Notes: generated from the sequence alone by a model not told the origin. Shown: positions 53,384 through 62,775, counted from the first letter of the stretch. The stretch is 64,000 nt of DNA from Candidatus Tumulicola sp. (GCA_035601835.1 DATNNM010000011.1:496001-560000), one strand, 5' to 3'. A program made the numbers and translations.

Positions 53384-55035
53384 TAGTACACCAGCTTTCC
53401 AATCCGGCCCGGATTGAGACCCGTGCCGGGCTCGCAGAACCACAGTGAACCATCGGGTGCTACCGCGATTCCCTTCACTCCTAGTCCGATGACCGGCGAG
53501 GTGTATTCGGTCACGACGCCGCCGGTGGTGACGCGGCCGATCCGGTCCAATCCGCTCTCGGTGAACCACAGCGCGCCGTCCTTGCCGACGGTGATTCCGA
53601 GCGGGTTCGCGGTCGCCGTGACCGTCGGGAACTCACCGGTAACCGTGAAACTCGTAGGATCGAGGCGTCCGATTCTGCTGGTCCCAAATTCGGTAAACCA
53701 CACGTTGCCGTCCGGCCCGCGAACGATCCCCGACGGCGCTGAACCCACTGTCAGTGGGATCTCGGTGATGGCGCCGAAGAGCATCGGGATCCGCCCGATC
53801 TGGTCGGCCGCGTTCTCGGTGAAGTAGAGATTGTTATCGGGTGCGGTTGCGATGCCGAACGGCTTCGAATTCGCCGTCGGAATCGTCGTTTCGCCGGAGA
53901 CGCCGCTTGTCAAACCCTGGAATCCGACGTGGTTGCCGACGTTGCCCGTGAACCAGACGTTTCCGTCGCCGCGATCCACCAACAGTTGGGGCCCGTCGGA
54001 CGCGAACAGAGTGCTGAATTCGGTGAACGCGCCGGCGGTCGTCACTCTGGCGATTTTGCTCCCGTTGAACTCGGTGATCCACAAGTTGCCATCAGCAGCG
54101 CCGACGATCCCCCGCGGATCCGACGACGCCGTGGGGACTGTGAACTCGGTGACCACGCCGGCCGGGGTGATGCGGGCAACGGCGTTGCCGGGGGATTCGG
54201 TGAACCACATGTTGCCGTCGGCACCGGCGGCGATCCACTGAGGCTTATTGGCCGCGACCGGGATGGAGAATTGGTAGAACGTCGGCTTCGGCGCGAATGT
54301 CGTCGAAGCGGTGGCGACGCCGGTGGACGTGGCGACGATATCGGCGGTCCACAGCGTACCGCCGTTATACGTCAACGTCGCGGTGGTTGCCGAGTTCGGA
54401 ATATTGTTTGCTGACAGCGCCAGCGTGCCGCTGTTCGCCGGATCGCTGATGGCAAGGTGGACCGGGGCGCTGTAGTCGCCGGGCCCCACGATGACGTTCC
54501 CATCCGCGTCCTTAGCGGCTAAATTGACGTTCACCGTCGCCGGTACGCCGGCGTTGGGACTCTGGTTGGACAGCGAAATCGCGAGCGAGGCTATGACGCC
54601 GTTGAGCGTCGCAGAAATGACATTCGCAGTGCCGGCGACGATGTTCTGCGTGATCGACGCGCGGCTCAACACGTTACCCTGACCATTTTGCGCGTCATAA
54701 CTGGCAAACGCGAAGGTATCGACGCCTACGGGCGCATCGATGACGATCGTCGTCGCGGGCGCGTTGACGAACTGAGCCGTTCCGCCGTTGACGGCAACGC
54801 TGACGCTGCGCGCAGTCGCCGGCAGATACTTGGGCGTGATGGACAGCGTCTTGGGCGCCGGCCAGTGGACCGTGAAGGTCACTTTCGCCATTCGCTGAGG
54901 TGTGATTCCGGGCCCCGGAGGCATGACGGGGTTGGATGCTCCACTGCATGCGCTCAAACCGCCCACCACCAAGGCGATAGCGAGAGCACGCAAGCAATAG
55001 AGATGGCCAGAGCCCCTTGATGAACTAGTTTTCAT
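53383..55035 (-). CDS. Virginiamycin B lyase-like beta-propeller lipoprotein
   Basis: 550-aa lipoprotein: signal peptide with lipobox LSAC near residue 30, an N-terminal beta-rich part (about 40-240, Ig-like), then about seven blades of the streptogramin-lyase type propeller (repeating G-x-D-G-N-x-W-F-T-E pattern, for example GADGNMWFTE, AADGNLWITE, GPDGNVWFTE, GKDGALWFTE). Similar proteins abound in soil bacteria and are rarely true antibiotic lyases. ATG 55035 with GGAGA upstream is used. It is followed by the coupled small lipoprotein. Confidence 0.82.
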   Translation of the reverse strand: MKTSSSRGSGHLYCLRALAIALVVGGLSACSGASNPVMPPGPGITPQRMAKVTFTVHWPAPKTLSITPKYLPATARSVSVAVNGGTAQFVNAPATTIVIDAPVGVDTFAFASYDAQNGQGNVLSRASITQNIVAGTANVISATLNGVIASLAISLSNQSPNAGVPATVNVNLAAKDADGNVIVGPGDYSAPVHLAISDPANSGTLALSANNIPNSATTATLTYNGGTLWTADIVATSTGVATASTTFAPKPTFYQFSIPVAANKPQWIAAGADGNMWFTESPGNAVARITPAGVVTEFTVPTASSDPRGIVGAADGNLWITEFNGSKIARVTTAGAFTEFSTLFASDGPQLLVDRGDGNVWFTGNVGNHVGFQGLTSGVSGETTIPTANSKPFGIATAPDNNLYFTENAADQIGRIPMLFGAITEIPLTVGSAPSGIVRGPDGNVWFTEFGTSRIGRLDPTSFTVTGEFPTVTATANPLGITVGKDGALWFTESGLDRIGRVTTGGVVTEYTSPVIGLGVKGIAVAPDGSLWFCEPGTGLNPGRIGKLVY

Positions 55036-55192
55036 CGGGATCTCCAATTATCGGCGCGAGGTGGCCGGAGGCATTCCCGTCACAGAAAGCTTTTCCTTGC
55101 CGCAAAACCGCACCGAACGAAAGTTCGCCCCCCTCGTAAGGATGGCAGGTGCGGCCTCGTGCGTCGCCATAGGTGGGGTCAAGGAGAAAGTC

Positions 55193-55453
55193 ATGCCGAC
55201 CGAATGCACGCATCTCGATCACATCCACAAAGTCACGCCCAGCGCGGCGGGCTGCGAGGAGTGTCTCGCGATGGGCGATAGCTGGGTCCACTTGCGCGAA
55301 TGTTTGGAATGCGGACATGTCGGATGCTGCGATGATTCCAAGAATAAGCACGCGACGAAACATTTCCACAAGACGCAGCACCCCATCATACGTTCGTTTC
55401 AGCCGGGGGAGCATTGGAAATGGTGCTATGTCGATGAGGTGATGTGGGAGTGA
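55193..55453 (+). CDS. UBP-type zinc-finger protein
   Basis: 86-aa protein that is one ZnF-UBP domain, as in ubiquitin proteases and HDAC6. Ligand-type residues are CTHLDHI, GCEECLAMGDSWVHLRECLECGHVGCCDDSKNKHATKHFHKTQHPI (shown by the Cys pairs and the His run). Such domains occur in many bacteria without ubiquitin; their binding target is unknown. ATG 55193 has AAGGAG upstream. Its stop overlaps the yceI start as GTGA. Confidence 0.85.
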   Translation: MPTECTHLDHIHKVTPSAAGCEECLAMGDSWVHLRECLECGHVGCCDDSKNKHATKHFHKTQHPIIRSFQPGEHWKWCYVDEVMWE

Positions 55454-55998
55454 AGTGGTTTTTCGAGCCCGGTCACACGGCGGCGGAGTTCCGCGCGCGA
55501 CACATGATGGTGACCTGGGTACGCGGTCAGTTCAAGAACGTTTCGGGCGACCTCGAGTTCGACCCCGAGGACCTGACCAAGACGAAGATCGACACGGTGA
55601 TCAAGGCCGAGACGGTGTGGACCGGCGAACCCGCGCGCGACGCGCACCTCCGCAGCGCCGACTTCCTCGACGTCGAACACCACCCGACGATCGAGTTTCA
55701 CAGCAAGCGCGTGGAGGTCGTCGGCAAGATCGATTTTCACGTCATCGGCGACCTCACCATCCGCGGCATCACCCGCGAGGTCGGGCTGGCGGTCACCTAC
55801 CTCGGCCAGTGGGAAACGCCGTGGTGGGAAGACGGCGTGAACAAGGGGCCGCGTCAGCGGGCAGGCTTCCTCGCCACGACGCGGATCAACCGGCAAAATT
55901 TCAAGGTGAGCTGGAACGATAGCATGGCGCGCGGCGGCGTCGTCGTCGGCGACTATCTGGACATCACGCTCGACGTCGAGGCGGTCCGCAAAGACTAG
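55450..55998 (+). CDS. YceI-family lipocalin-like protein
   Basis: 182-aa protein with the YceI fold, a beta-barrel that holds isoprenoid-type lipids. Motifs are WFFEPGHTAAEFRARHMMVTWVRGQF, DAHLRSADFLDVEHHPTIEFHSK and DLTIRGITREVGLAV. There is no signal peptide, so it is likely cytoplasmic, unlike E. coli YceI. GTG 55450 overlaps the zinc-finger stop; GTG 55444 is also possible. The pair may act together. Confidence 0.87.
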   Translation: MKWFFEPGHTAAEFRARHMMVTWVRGQFKNVSGDLEFDPEDLTKTKIDTVIKAETVWTGEPARDAHLRSADFLDVEHHPTIEFHSKRVEVVGKIDFHVIGDLTIRGITREVGLAVTYLGQWETPWWEDGVNKGPRQRAGFLATTRINRQNFKVSWNDSMARGGVVVGDYLDITLDVEAVRKD

Positions 55999-56071
55999 CG
56001 GGGCTAGCACGGTCCCCGACTCTCGGACGGCTGCAGGACGGGCCGATGGTAGGCTGGTCCTGGAGGCGGCG

Positions 56072-56278
56072 ATGGAACGTTCCGAGCATCTTTTCGTAGT
56101 GCGCATGTGGCGCGAAGCCTCGACCGGCGAAGCCGCCTGGCGCGGTTCGGTCGAGGATGTCGAGTCGCATCAGCGGCTGAGCTTCACCAAATATGCCGAT
56201 CTGATAGACTTCATCGCGCTCCGGACCGGCGACGCGCCCGAGCCGCTCGAGCACCAAAGGTCGCAATCTCCCGATTGA
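56072..56278 (+). CDS. Small conserved-type protein, antisense to regulator 3' end
   Basis: 68 aa. GGAGG lies five bases before the ATG. The core FVVRMWREASTGEAAWRGSVEDVESHQRLSF is a compact beta-rich pattern that I have seen in small uncharacterised bacterial proteins, followed by a short helix (YADLIDFIAL). Its last 68 bp overlap the end of the giant regulator on the other strand. Function unknown. Confidence 0.55.
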   Translation: MERSEHLFVVRMWREASTGEAAWRGSVEDVESHQRLSFTKYADLIDFIALRTGDAPEPLEHQRSQSPD

Positions 56279-59200
56279 ACCAAAGCTCCCCAAAACTTGG
56301 GACTGCATCGTCCGGGACAGCGGCCGCGAATTTCTCAAGCGCCGCCCTGGCGCGCGCGATCAAAACGCCCGCCCGGGCCGGCTTCTTGAGACTCTTGTAG
56401 ACTTTAGCCGCCGCCAAGAACACATATTGCGGCCACATGGCGCCCTCCGTCGACTCCTCCGCAGCCGCTATCATCTCGTCGGCGACCTCTTGCGCGCGCT
56501 TGAGATCCCGCGCCTGAACATAGCCAAGGGCAAGGTCGGCGAGATCTTGCAAGTTGTCTGCGGCACGGCTGATGCCCCGGCGCAGCGCAAGCCCCTGCTC
56601 CATGTGGACGATCGCCTCGCTCACTTCGCCAAGGTCACGCTCCGCAGCGCCGAGATTCGCGAGCGCCGCGGATTCCATCGTCGGATTTTTCAGCTCGCGG
56701 GCGAGCTCGATCGCCTTGCGCGCCAGGCTCTTGGCAGCCGCCAGATGACCGGTCCATAGTTCGAGCGCGCTCAGATTCACCGTGGCCACCGTGCGGCCGC
56801 GCAGATCGTCAAGGTCTTCGAACAATGCCATTGCGGCTGTTGCCCCCTCGCGGGCTTGCTCGAACATCCCTAGGCGCATCGCAAGAATGCAATCGTTCAC
56901 GCGGCGCAACGCGAGCCCCTGACGCTTGCCGATCGCCTGGAAAATCGCTGCCGCGGCGCTATTCGCGCGCCGCGCCTCATCGAACCGGAAAAGCCGCAGC
57001 GCCGCTGACGCTTGGCGGCCAAGCGCGTCCGCCTCACCCTCACGGTCGCCCATGGCGCGGTGCAGTTCTTGCGCCGCGACGCATAGGTCGATGCATTCAG
57101 CGAAGCGCTGTTGGATGAGCGCCGCCGTTCCGGCGGTCATCGTCGCACGCGCGATCAATGGCAGCGTTGAATGCTCGGCCGCGCGCGCTCGCGCCCGATC
57201 CAAGTAGGCGCGGCCTTCTGCGATCGATCCGTGGTGAGAGGCTTGCTCGGCGAGAAGACACAGGCATTCGACCGCATCCGGGCGGCTGCCGAAAAGGTCC
57301 AGCGCGTGCGCTGCCTGCTTCATCGACAGCTCGACTTGGCCGAGCAGCGAAGCATGCTCGGCAGCCGTCAGCAAAGCCCGGGCTTTTTTCAGCCGATCAT
57401 CGCCTGCCAGACGTTGGAGCTGGGTGATCGCCGCCGCTTCCCGGTCGCGCTCGCCCAGGGAGCGCTCGAGCCGAACCCGGCGCAGCGTCGCGTCGAACTT
57501 CGCATCGCCGTCGCCCAAGCCGTCCGCCAGCCGCTCGAACTCGTCGATGTCGGTACGCTGGCCCGATCGATCGCCCATGTGGTTGCGGCAGGCTTCACGC
57601 ATGGACACGAACTCCAAGCGCATCTCGTCGGCTTGCGTCAACGCAAGTCCCCGGGTCAACGCGGCCTCCGCTTCGGCGTGCGCGAAGACATCCGCGGCGC
57701 GCTTGCCGGCCTCAAGATACCATAGCGCGGCTCGTTCGGGCTCGCGGCCCAGCTCGTAATGGCGCGCTAGATCGGCCGCGAGCTCATCGCGCCGCTCTGC
57801 GTAAAGCTCCTCGATGGCGTGGGCGGTGCGCCGATGTCGCCGGACGAGGACGTCGGGCGAGATCGCGTCGTAGAGCGTCTGTTGGATCAGCTGATGGCGG
57901 AACGCGAAGGCGTAGCGCGCGCGTCCGGAGCTCTCCCTCACGATCGCGCGGTCGACGAGTTCATCCAACGCCCGCAGCACCTGGTCTTCGGGCCAGCCGG
58001 ACACTTCGCGCACGAGATCCACGTCAAAGCCGCGGCCCGCGACGGAGGCGATTTCGGCGCAGGCGCGCGTGTCAGGCGACAGGCGCGCAAGCCGCGCCGC
58101 GATGATCGCGCGAACCGCGGGCGCTTCGCCGATCCGCGCCACGTCCGGCCGGCTGTCCGCCCAGTCGCGCGCGATCTCAGCCGCGAACAGCGGATTGCCC
58201 TCGCTTTGCGCCAGCAGCATCGGGGCGAGGCTTTCGGCCTCCGACGCAAGTGTCGGGATGGCGGCCAACATCGTCCTGAGATCTTCGACGCCCAGCGGCG
58301 CGGGCGTCAAGTGATCGGCGATGCCTTTGGGCTGCAGCCGGTGCCGGAGTTGGCGCAGCATGTGCGTGCGCGGCGTCTCGTCATCGCGATAGGTCGCAAG
58401 CGCGAGAATGCGCGCGTTCGAAAAGCGCGGTGCCAAAAACTCAAGCGCAGCGATGGTGGCTTCGCCCGCCCAATGGAGATCCTCCAAGATCAGCAGCAGC
58501 GGCCGCGATCGCGCGAGCGCAGCGAGCGTCACGGCCAGCGATTCGAAGAGGCGCAGCCGATCTCGATCGGACGCGCTCGGCTGCACCGGCGGGATGTCGC
58601 TGCGCTGCGCGCGCAGTTCCGGCACGAGCTGGGCGATCGCGCCTAGCCAAACCGGTTCGATGCGCAGCGCCGTCACGAGCGGCAGCGCGAAGCGCAGGGC
58701 GTCGGTGACGGCCTGATACGGCGCGCCCTCCGGCGAGCTGGTCGCTCCGAAAAGGACGCGTCCGCCTTCGCGCTCGACCGCAAGCGCGAAGTCGCCGGCC
58801 AATCGAGACTTGCCGATCCCCGCCTCGCCTCCCATGAGGACGAGGCTTCCCGCGCCGGCCACCGCGCGGTTCCAATGCTCTTGCAGGAACGCGGTCTCGG
58901 CCGACCGGCCCACGAACGGAAGAATAGCGCGCGTCTCACGCCGTCCTGGTTTCGGTCCCAGTTCGATCGTCGCGGCCGGACCGGGCAGCGGATCACCGCG
59001 CAGGATGATGTCGCGCAAGGCGACCGTCTCCGGCATGGGGTCGACTTCCATCTCCTCGCGCAGCCGCCGCCGGAAAGACTCGAATTCTTGCAGTGCTCCG
59101 GACCGATCGCCGAGCTCGTAACGCGCGCTCATGAGCTGACGCAGCGCGTCTTCTCGCCACGGGTCGCTGACCAGCATGCGCGCGGCGTACTCGGCCGCAC

Positions 59201-59717
59201 CGTGGAAATCGCGCGAGCGACGGCGGTTCACGACGATGCGGTCGAGCGCCCCCAGGTATGCGTTTCGCAAGCGGTTCCTGTGTTCGATGATCCAGTCGTC
59301 GTAGAGGTTTTCGAGCAGTTCACCCCGATACAGCGCGACCGCTTCGGGCAACAAGTCGTCGTCCTTTAAGCAACGCTCGAACTCGGCGATATCGAACCAC
59401 GCAGGCGAGTTCGGATTCCAACGCAGCGAATCGCCGTCGGCCAAGATCCAGGCTGCATCCGCGCGAGGCGGCAATGCCCGCTGCACCATGTGCAGATGGC
59501 GTCGCAGGTTTGCGCGCGCCGTCTCCTCGGCGTCGTCCGGCCAAAGCGCAAACGCTGCGGCGTCGCGCGAAAGCGGCGCCTGGCGGTGAAGCAGCAAGTA
59601 AGCCAGCAGCGGCAGCGCTTTTGGCGGCCCCGCGAACGGAAACGGAGCGCCGACCAACTCGAAGTGCGGCGTGCCGAAAAAGTGGATGCGAAAACCGTTT
59701 GCGTCCGCGCGAATCAA
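56211..59717 (-). CDS. BTAD/AAA ATPase/TPR transcriptional regulator (SARP-LAL type)
   Basis: 1168-aa regulator. N-terminal about 1-110: winged-helix output domain; about 110-240: bacterial transcriptional activator domain (BTAD; DDWIIEHRNRLRNAYLGAL, REDALRQLMSARYELGDR); about 265-550: AAA ATPase with Walker A GGEAGIGKSRLAGDF and Walker B-like LLLILEDLHWAG; the rest: TPR-like helical repeats. Such proteins switch on secondary-metabolite or stress genes in Actinobacteria. Start TTG 59717 is preceded by a G-run; no target operon is obvious. It is not next to an enzyme cluster. Confidence 0.85.
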   Translation of the reverse strand: MIRADANGFRIHFFGTPHFELVGAPFPFAGPPKALPLLAYLLLHRQAPLSRDAAAFALWPDDAEETARANLRRHLHMVQRALPPRADAAWILADGDSLRWNPNSPAWFDIAEFERCLKDDDLLPEAVALYRGELLENLYDDWIIEHRNRLRNAYLGALDRIVVNRRRSRDFHGAAEYAARMLVSDPWREDALRQLMSARYELGDRSGALQEFESFRRRLREEMEVDPMPETVALRDIILRGDPLPGPAATIELGPKPGRRETRAILPFVGRSAETAFLQEHWNRAVAGAGSLVLMGGEAGIGKSRLAGDFALAVEREGGRVLFGATSSPEGAPYQAVTDALRFALPLVTALRIEPVWLGAIAQLVPELRAQRSDIPPVQPSASDRDRLRLFESLAVTLAALARSRPLLLILEDLHWAGEATIAALEFLAPRFSNARILALATYRDDETPRTHMLRQLRHRLQPKGIADHLTPAPLGVEDLRTMLAAIPTLASEAESLAPMLLAQSEGNPLFAAEIARDWADSRPDVARIGEAPAVRAIIAARLARLSPDTRACAEIASVAGRGFDVDLVREVSGWPEDQVLRALDELVDRAIVRESSGRARYAFAFRHQLIQQTLYDAISPDVLVRRHRRTAHAIEELYAERRDELAADLARHYELGREPERAALWYLEAGKRAADVFAHAEAEAALTRGLALTQADEMRLEFVSMREACRNHMGDRSGQRTDIDEFERLADGLGDGDAKFDATLRRVRLERSLGERDREAAAITQLQRLAGDDRLKKARALLTAAEHASLLGQVELSMKQAAHALDLFGSRPDAVECLCLLAEQASHHGSIAEGRAYLDRARARAAEHSTLPLIARATMTAGTAALIQQRFAECIDLCVAAQELHRAMGDREGEADALGRQASAALRLFRFDEARRANSAAAAIFQAIGKRQGLALRRVNDCILAMRLGMFEQAREGATAAMALFEDLDDLRGRTVATVNLSALELWTGHLAAAKSLARKAIELARELKNPTMESAALANLGAAERDLGEVSEAIVHMEQGLALRRGISRAADNLQDLADLALGYVQARDLKRAQEVADEMIAAAEESTEGAMWPQYVFLAAAKVYKSLKKPARAGVLIARARAALEKFAAAVPDDAVPSFGELWFNREIATFGARAARARRRSGAR

Positions 59718-59745
59718 AGATGCCCCCGAGGGTCAAAAGTTCGTT

Positions 59746-59767
59746 CAACGGACCTAAAGGTCCGTTG
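59746..59767 (+). repeat. Hairpin repeat, CAACGGACC subtype
   Basis: Perfect 9-bp stem CAACGGACC / GGTCCGTTG with TAAA loop. Upstream of rfbC and of the regulator start. Confidence 0.8.
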
Positions 59768-59807
59768 TGAAGGTCCGGTTCCATATCGGGTCTAAGGGCG
59801 GGCCCGG

Positions 59808-60317
59808 ATGATCGTCGTCAAGCCCACCAAGTTCGCCGACGCCCACCTCTTCGTGCCTGATGTTTTCAGCGACGCGCGCGGCTATTTCAAAGAGACGTAT
59901 GCGCGGCGAAAGTACGAAGAGCTCGGGATCGCTGATGAATGGGTGCAAGATGCCGTGTCTCGCTCGCGTAAGAACGTCTTGCGAGGCATGCACTACGACA
60001 TGCGGATGGCGAAACTGGCCCAGGTCCTGGTCGGCCGCGCATACGACGTCATCGTAGACGTGCGCGAAGGTTCGCCCACCTACAAACAGTGGCAAGGCTT
60101 TGATCTCAGCGGCGACAATCACATGCAGGTCTACGTGCCCAAGGGCTTCGCACACGGTTTCTTGGCCCTGTCCGATGAGGTCATCTTCCATTATAAGATG
60201 AGCGCGCATTTCGACCCGCAACACGAGCGCGTGCTCAGCTGGAAAGACCCGTCAGTGGGGATCGAATGGCCGATTGAAGGCGAGCCGCTCTTGTCGCCAA
60301 AAGATGCCGCGGCCTGA
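59808..60317 (+). CDS. rfbC: dTDP-4-dehydrorhamnose 3,5-epimerase-like protein RfbC
   Basis: 169-aa cupin-fold sugar-nucleotide epimerase, a step in dTDP-L-rhamnose formation. LRGMHYD carries the base His, AKLAQVLVG the Lys, and FHYKMSAHF the acid Tyr; the family's second Tyr is Phe here, so the exact product may differ. It lacks a few residues of the usual loop after RGMHY. No other rhamnose genes (rfbA, B, D) are near. It overlaps the next small gene by 14 bp. Confidence 0.88.
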   Translation: MIVVKPTKFADAHLFVPDVFSDARGYFKETYARRKYEELGIADEWVQDAVSRSRKNVLRGMHYDMRMAKLAQVLVGRAYDVIVDVREGSPTYKQWQGFDLSGDNHMQVYVPKGFAHGFLALSDEVIFHYKMSAHFDPQHERVLSWKDPSVGIEWPIEGEPLLSPKDAAA

Positions 60318-60495
60318 GCTCTCGCGCGTGGCCGACTTGGCGGCCGCGCTGGGGGAACACGTCGTCGACCTCGAGCGCCGCATACAGGCGCTCGAATCCG
60401 GCACCAAGACGCCGAAGGCGATCGCGGCGAGCGATCTGCGCCGCATCACCAAGGCGTTGATGAGGTTGTCGCTCGAGTTGAGGAAGAACAGCTGA
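60304..60495 (+). CDS. Small helical protein between rfbC and the permease
   Basis: 63 aa, almost all alpha-helical, with LAAALGEHVVDLERRIQALES resembling a short coiled coil and a Lys/Arg-rich second half. ATG 60304 sits inside the rfbC end, and the stop shares a base with the permease start (TGATG), so all three are coupled. No family recognised. Confidence 0.55.
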   Translation: MPRPELSRVADLAAALGEHVVDLERRIQALESGTKTPKAIAASDLRRITKALMRLSLELRKNS

Positions 60496-61913
60496 TGGGC
60501 CTATTCATCACCCGGTCGATCGACGCGCTCACCAAAGAGACCGAGGAAATACAAGGCCCGACGCTGCGCCGGGCGCTGGGGCCGTGGGCGCTCATCGCGT
60601 TCGGACTGGGCAGCATGGTGGGCGGCGGCATCTTCGCGACCATCGGTCTCGGCGTGCACACCTACGCCGGCCCGTCCGTCGTGCTCTCCTTCATCCTGGC
60701 GGGGCTGGCGTGTGTGTTCGCGGCTCTCGCATACGCCGAGATCGCGTCGATGGTACCCGTGGCCGGAAGCGCGTATACGTATACCTACGCGACACTGGGC
60801 GAATTCGTGGCTTGGATCGTGGGCTGGAACCTGATCCTGGAATACGCGCTTTCGGCGGCACCCGACGCGAACATCCTTTCGGGCAACTTGCAGCAGTGGC
60901 TCGCCGGATTCAACGTGCACCTGCCGCTATGGGCCACCGCCTTCTTTTCGCCTGAACAGCACACGTACTTCGACGTCTTCGCTTTTCTCTCGTGCGTGCT
61001 CGTCGGCGTGCTCGTGGCGGCCGGCATCCGCGAGTCGGCCCACACCAACTCCGGACTCGTCGTCATAAAAATGGGGGTGCTCGTCCTCTTCGTGCTGGCG
61101 GCCATTCCATTTTTCCACTCGGCCAATCTGCACCCGTTCGTAACGCACGGCTGGGGCACCCAAGGTGTCATCGGGGCCGCCTTCATCGTGTTCTTCGCCT
61201 TTATCGGCTTTGACGCGACCACCACTACGGCAGAGGAAGCGAAAAACCCGCAGCGCGACATACCGATCGCGATTCTTGGGGCGTTGGGCATCGGAGCGCT
61301 CTTCTACGTGGCGGTTGCGATCGCGCTCACCGGCATGGTGCCGGCCACGCAAGTGAGCGAAAACACCCCGCTCTCGAGCGCATTTCAGACGGTTGGGCTC
61401 GGCCGTTACGCATGGATCATGAACTGGGGGGCGGGTTTTGGCGCGGTGTCCATCATCCTCACCGCCTTCGTCGGTCAGGCGCGGATCTTCTACGTCATGG
61501 CGCGCGACGGTCTTCTGCCCAAGGGCGTCGCAAGGATCCATCCCGTCTTCCGCACGCCCGCGCGCATGACCATCATCATGAGCGTCGTCGTCGGTGTGCT
61601 CGCCGCGATGTTCGACCTCAACACGCTGCTCGATTTCGTCAATATCGGCACGCTTGCTGCGTTCATATGCGTAAGCATCGGGGTCATCATCCTGCGCTAT
61701 ACTCAGCCGGATCGGCCAAGGCGTTTCAGGTCACCGTTTGTGCCCGTCTTTCCTGCGATAGGCGTCATCCTCTCGCTCGTGCTCGTCTTCTATGGAACCA
61801 ATTGGATCGTGTGGACGCGTTTTGGCGTGTGGATGCTGATCGGCTTGGCGGTGTACGCGCTCTACGGATATCGCAATAGCGTGGAGCGGAGGGCGCAGCA
61901 AACACGGGGCTAA
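60495..61913 (+). CDS. APC-superfamily amino-acid permease (CAT type)
   Basis: 472-aa membrane protein with about 12 helices, of the cationic amino-acid transporter-like group. The unwound helix 1 motif is GLGSMVGGGIFATIGL; later FFAFIGFDATTTTAEEAKNPQRDIP is the family's helix-6 and loop signature. The substrate is an amino acid or polyamine, not defined. Its last codons and TAA stop are part of a hairpin repeat (ACACGGGGCTAA), so the C-terminus may have been changed by the repeat. Confidence 0.9.
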   Translation: MGLFITRSIDALTKETEEIQGPTLRRALGPWALIAFGLGSMVGGGIFATIGLGVHTYAGPSVVLSFILAGLACVFAALAYAEIASMVPVAGSAYTYTYATLGEFVAWIVGWNLILEYALSAAPDANILSGNLQQWLAGFNVHLPLWATAFFSPEQHTYFDVFAFLSCVLVGVLVAAGIRESAHTNSGLVVIKMGVLVLFVLAAIPFFHSANLHPFVTHGWGTQGVIGAAFIVFFAFIGFDATTTTAEEAKNPQRDIPIAILGALGIGALFYVAVAIALTGMVPATQVSENTPLSSAFQTVGLGRYAWIMNWGAGFGAVSIILTAFVGQARIFYVMARDGLLPKGVARIHPVFRTPARMTIIMSVVVGVLAAMFDLNTLLDFVNIGTLAAFICVSIGVIILRYTQPDRPRRFRSPFVPVFPAIGVILSLVLVFYGTNWIVWTRFGVWMLIGLAVYALYGYRNSVERRAQQTRG

Positions 61914-61943
61914 AGAGCCACGGAGCTAAAGCTCCGTGGCTAC
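61905..61943 (+). repeat. Composite hairpin repeat supplying a stop codon
   Basis: A left half CGGGGC-TAAAG with the stop TAA 61911-61913 is followed by an 11-bp stem AGCCACGGAGC-TAAA-GCTCCGTGGCT and tail ACG. It looks like two elements in tandem or one inserted into another. Confidence 0.75.
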
Positions 61944-61944
61944 G

Positions 61945-62775
61945 TTAGATCTTGGAGGAGAGGGTCGCCGGCTCGAGCGAGACCAAATAACGCTGGCGGT
62001 CGCTCACCGTGCCGAATGTCTTCTTGCCCGAGGTCAGATGCAAGCTGTCGGTGATGTCGAGTTCGATGGACATGATGCGCTTATTGACGCGATCGTAATC
62101 GCAGCGGACCGTGACGCGCGCCGTGCCCGTCGCATAGCCAAGCGGCTCGCCTGAGTTGGAGTAGACCGGTTCCTTCATGGGCGCCGACCCTTCGCCGGAC
62201 AGGCTGAAGACTTCCACGCCGAGCAACAAGTGCTGCGAATCCACCGCGTAGCGTATCGTCGGTCGCGCGGTCATGCCGAAGAGTTTGGTGCCGAGCTTCG
62301 CCGACCAACGATCGCCGACTCGCAGCGCGGCTCCGTCGTTAACCGCATTCTCACCGAGAAAGACCAAAGGCAAAAGAAAGACGCCGCCGAGATTGCCGTT
62401 ATCGCGCGCGATCGTGCCGTCATCGCGGACCAGCGTCCAACCCGAACCGGGGTGTTTGACCGGCTTTCCGCCGGACACGACGGCGACGAGTTGACCGGAA
62501 CGATATAAGCTGATGCCGAGCGAGGTCATGTCCTTGATGGCCACGTGTTCGCTGCCGTTGAGCGTCGTCGGCATCGCCGCCTGATCGACCTTGCGTCCGT
62601 AGGCGTCGCGCCCGACGATCGCCTGCGCCACGTTACCCGTCAAGGTGTAGTCAAGAACATCTCCGACGCGATGAGCCAGCGCCGCGCCGGCTTCCGGCGC
62701 CGACGCCGGGTCTGCCTGGGCAAGCGAGGCGCTGCATAAGAGCAGGCAGGTCGATAAGACACCAAACAAACGCAT
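61945..62775 (-). CDS. Exported protein of unknown function
   Basis: 276-aa secreted protein, with a signal peptide ending near SLAQA. The body is beta-rich, with repeated G-x-x-x-x-Y-x-l patterns (VLDYTLTGNVAQAIVG, GNLGGVFLLPLVFLGE). ATG 62775 has GGAGG nine bases upstream. It runs in the same direction as the partial gene to its right. I do not recognise the family. Confidence 0.65.
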   Translation of the reverse strand: MRLFGVLSTCLLLCSASLAQADPASAPEAGAALAHRVGDVLDYTLTGNVAQAIVGRDAYGRKVDQAAMPTTLNGSEHVAIKDMTSLGISLYRSGQLVAVVSGGKPVKHPGSGWTLVRDDGTIARDNGNLGGVFLLPLVFLGENAVNDGAALRVGDRWSAKLGTKLFGMTARPTIRYAVDSQHLLLGVEVFSLSGEGSAPMKEPVYSNSGEPLGYATGTARVTVRCDYDRVNKRIMSIELDITDSLHLTSGKKTFGTVSDRQRYLVSLEPATLSSKI

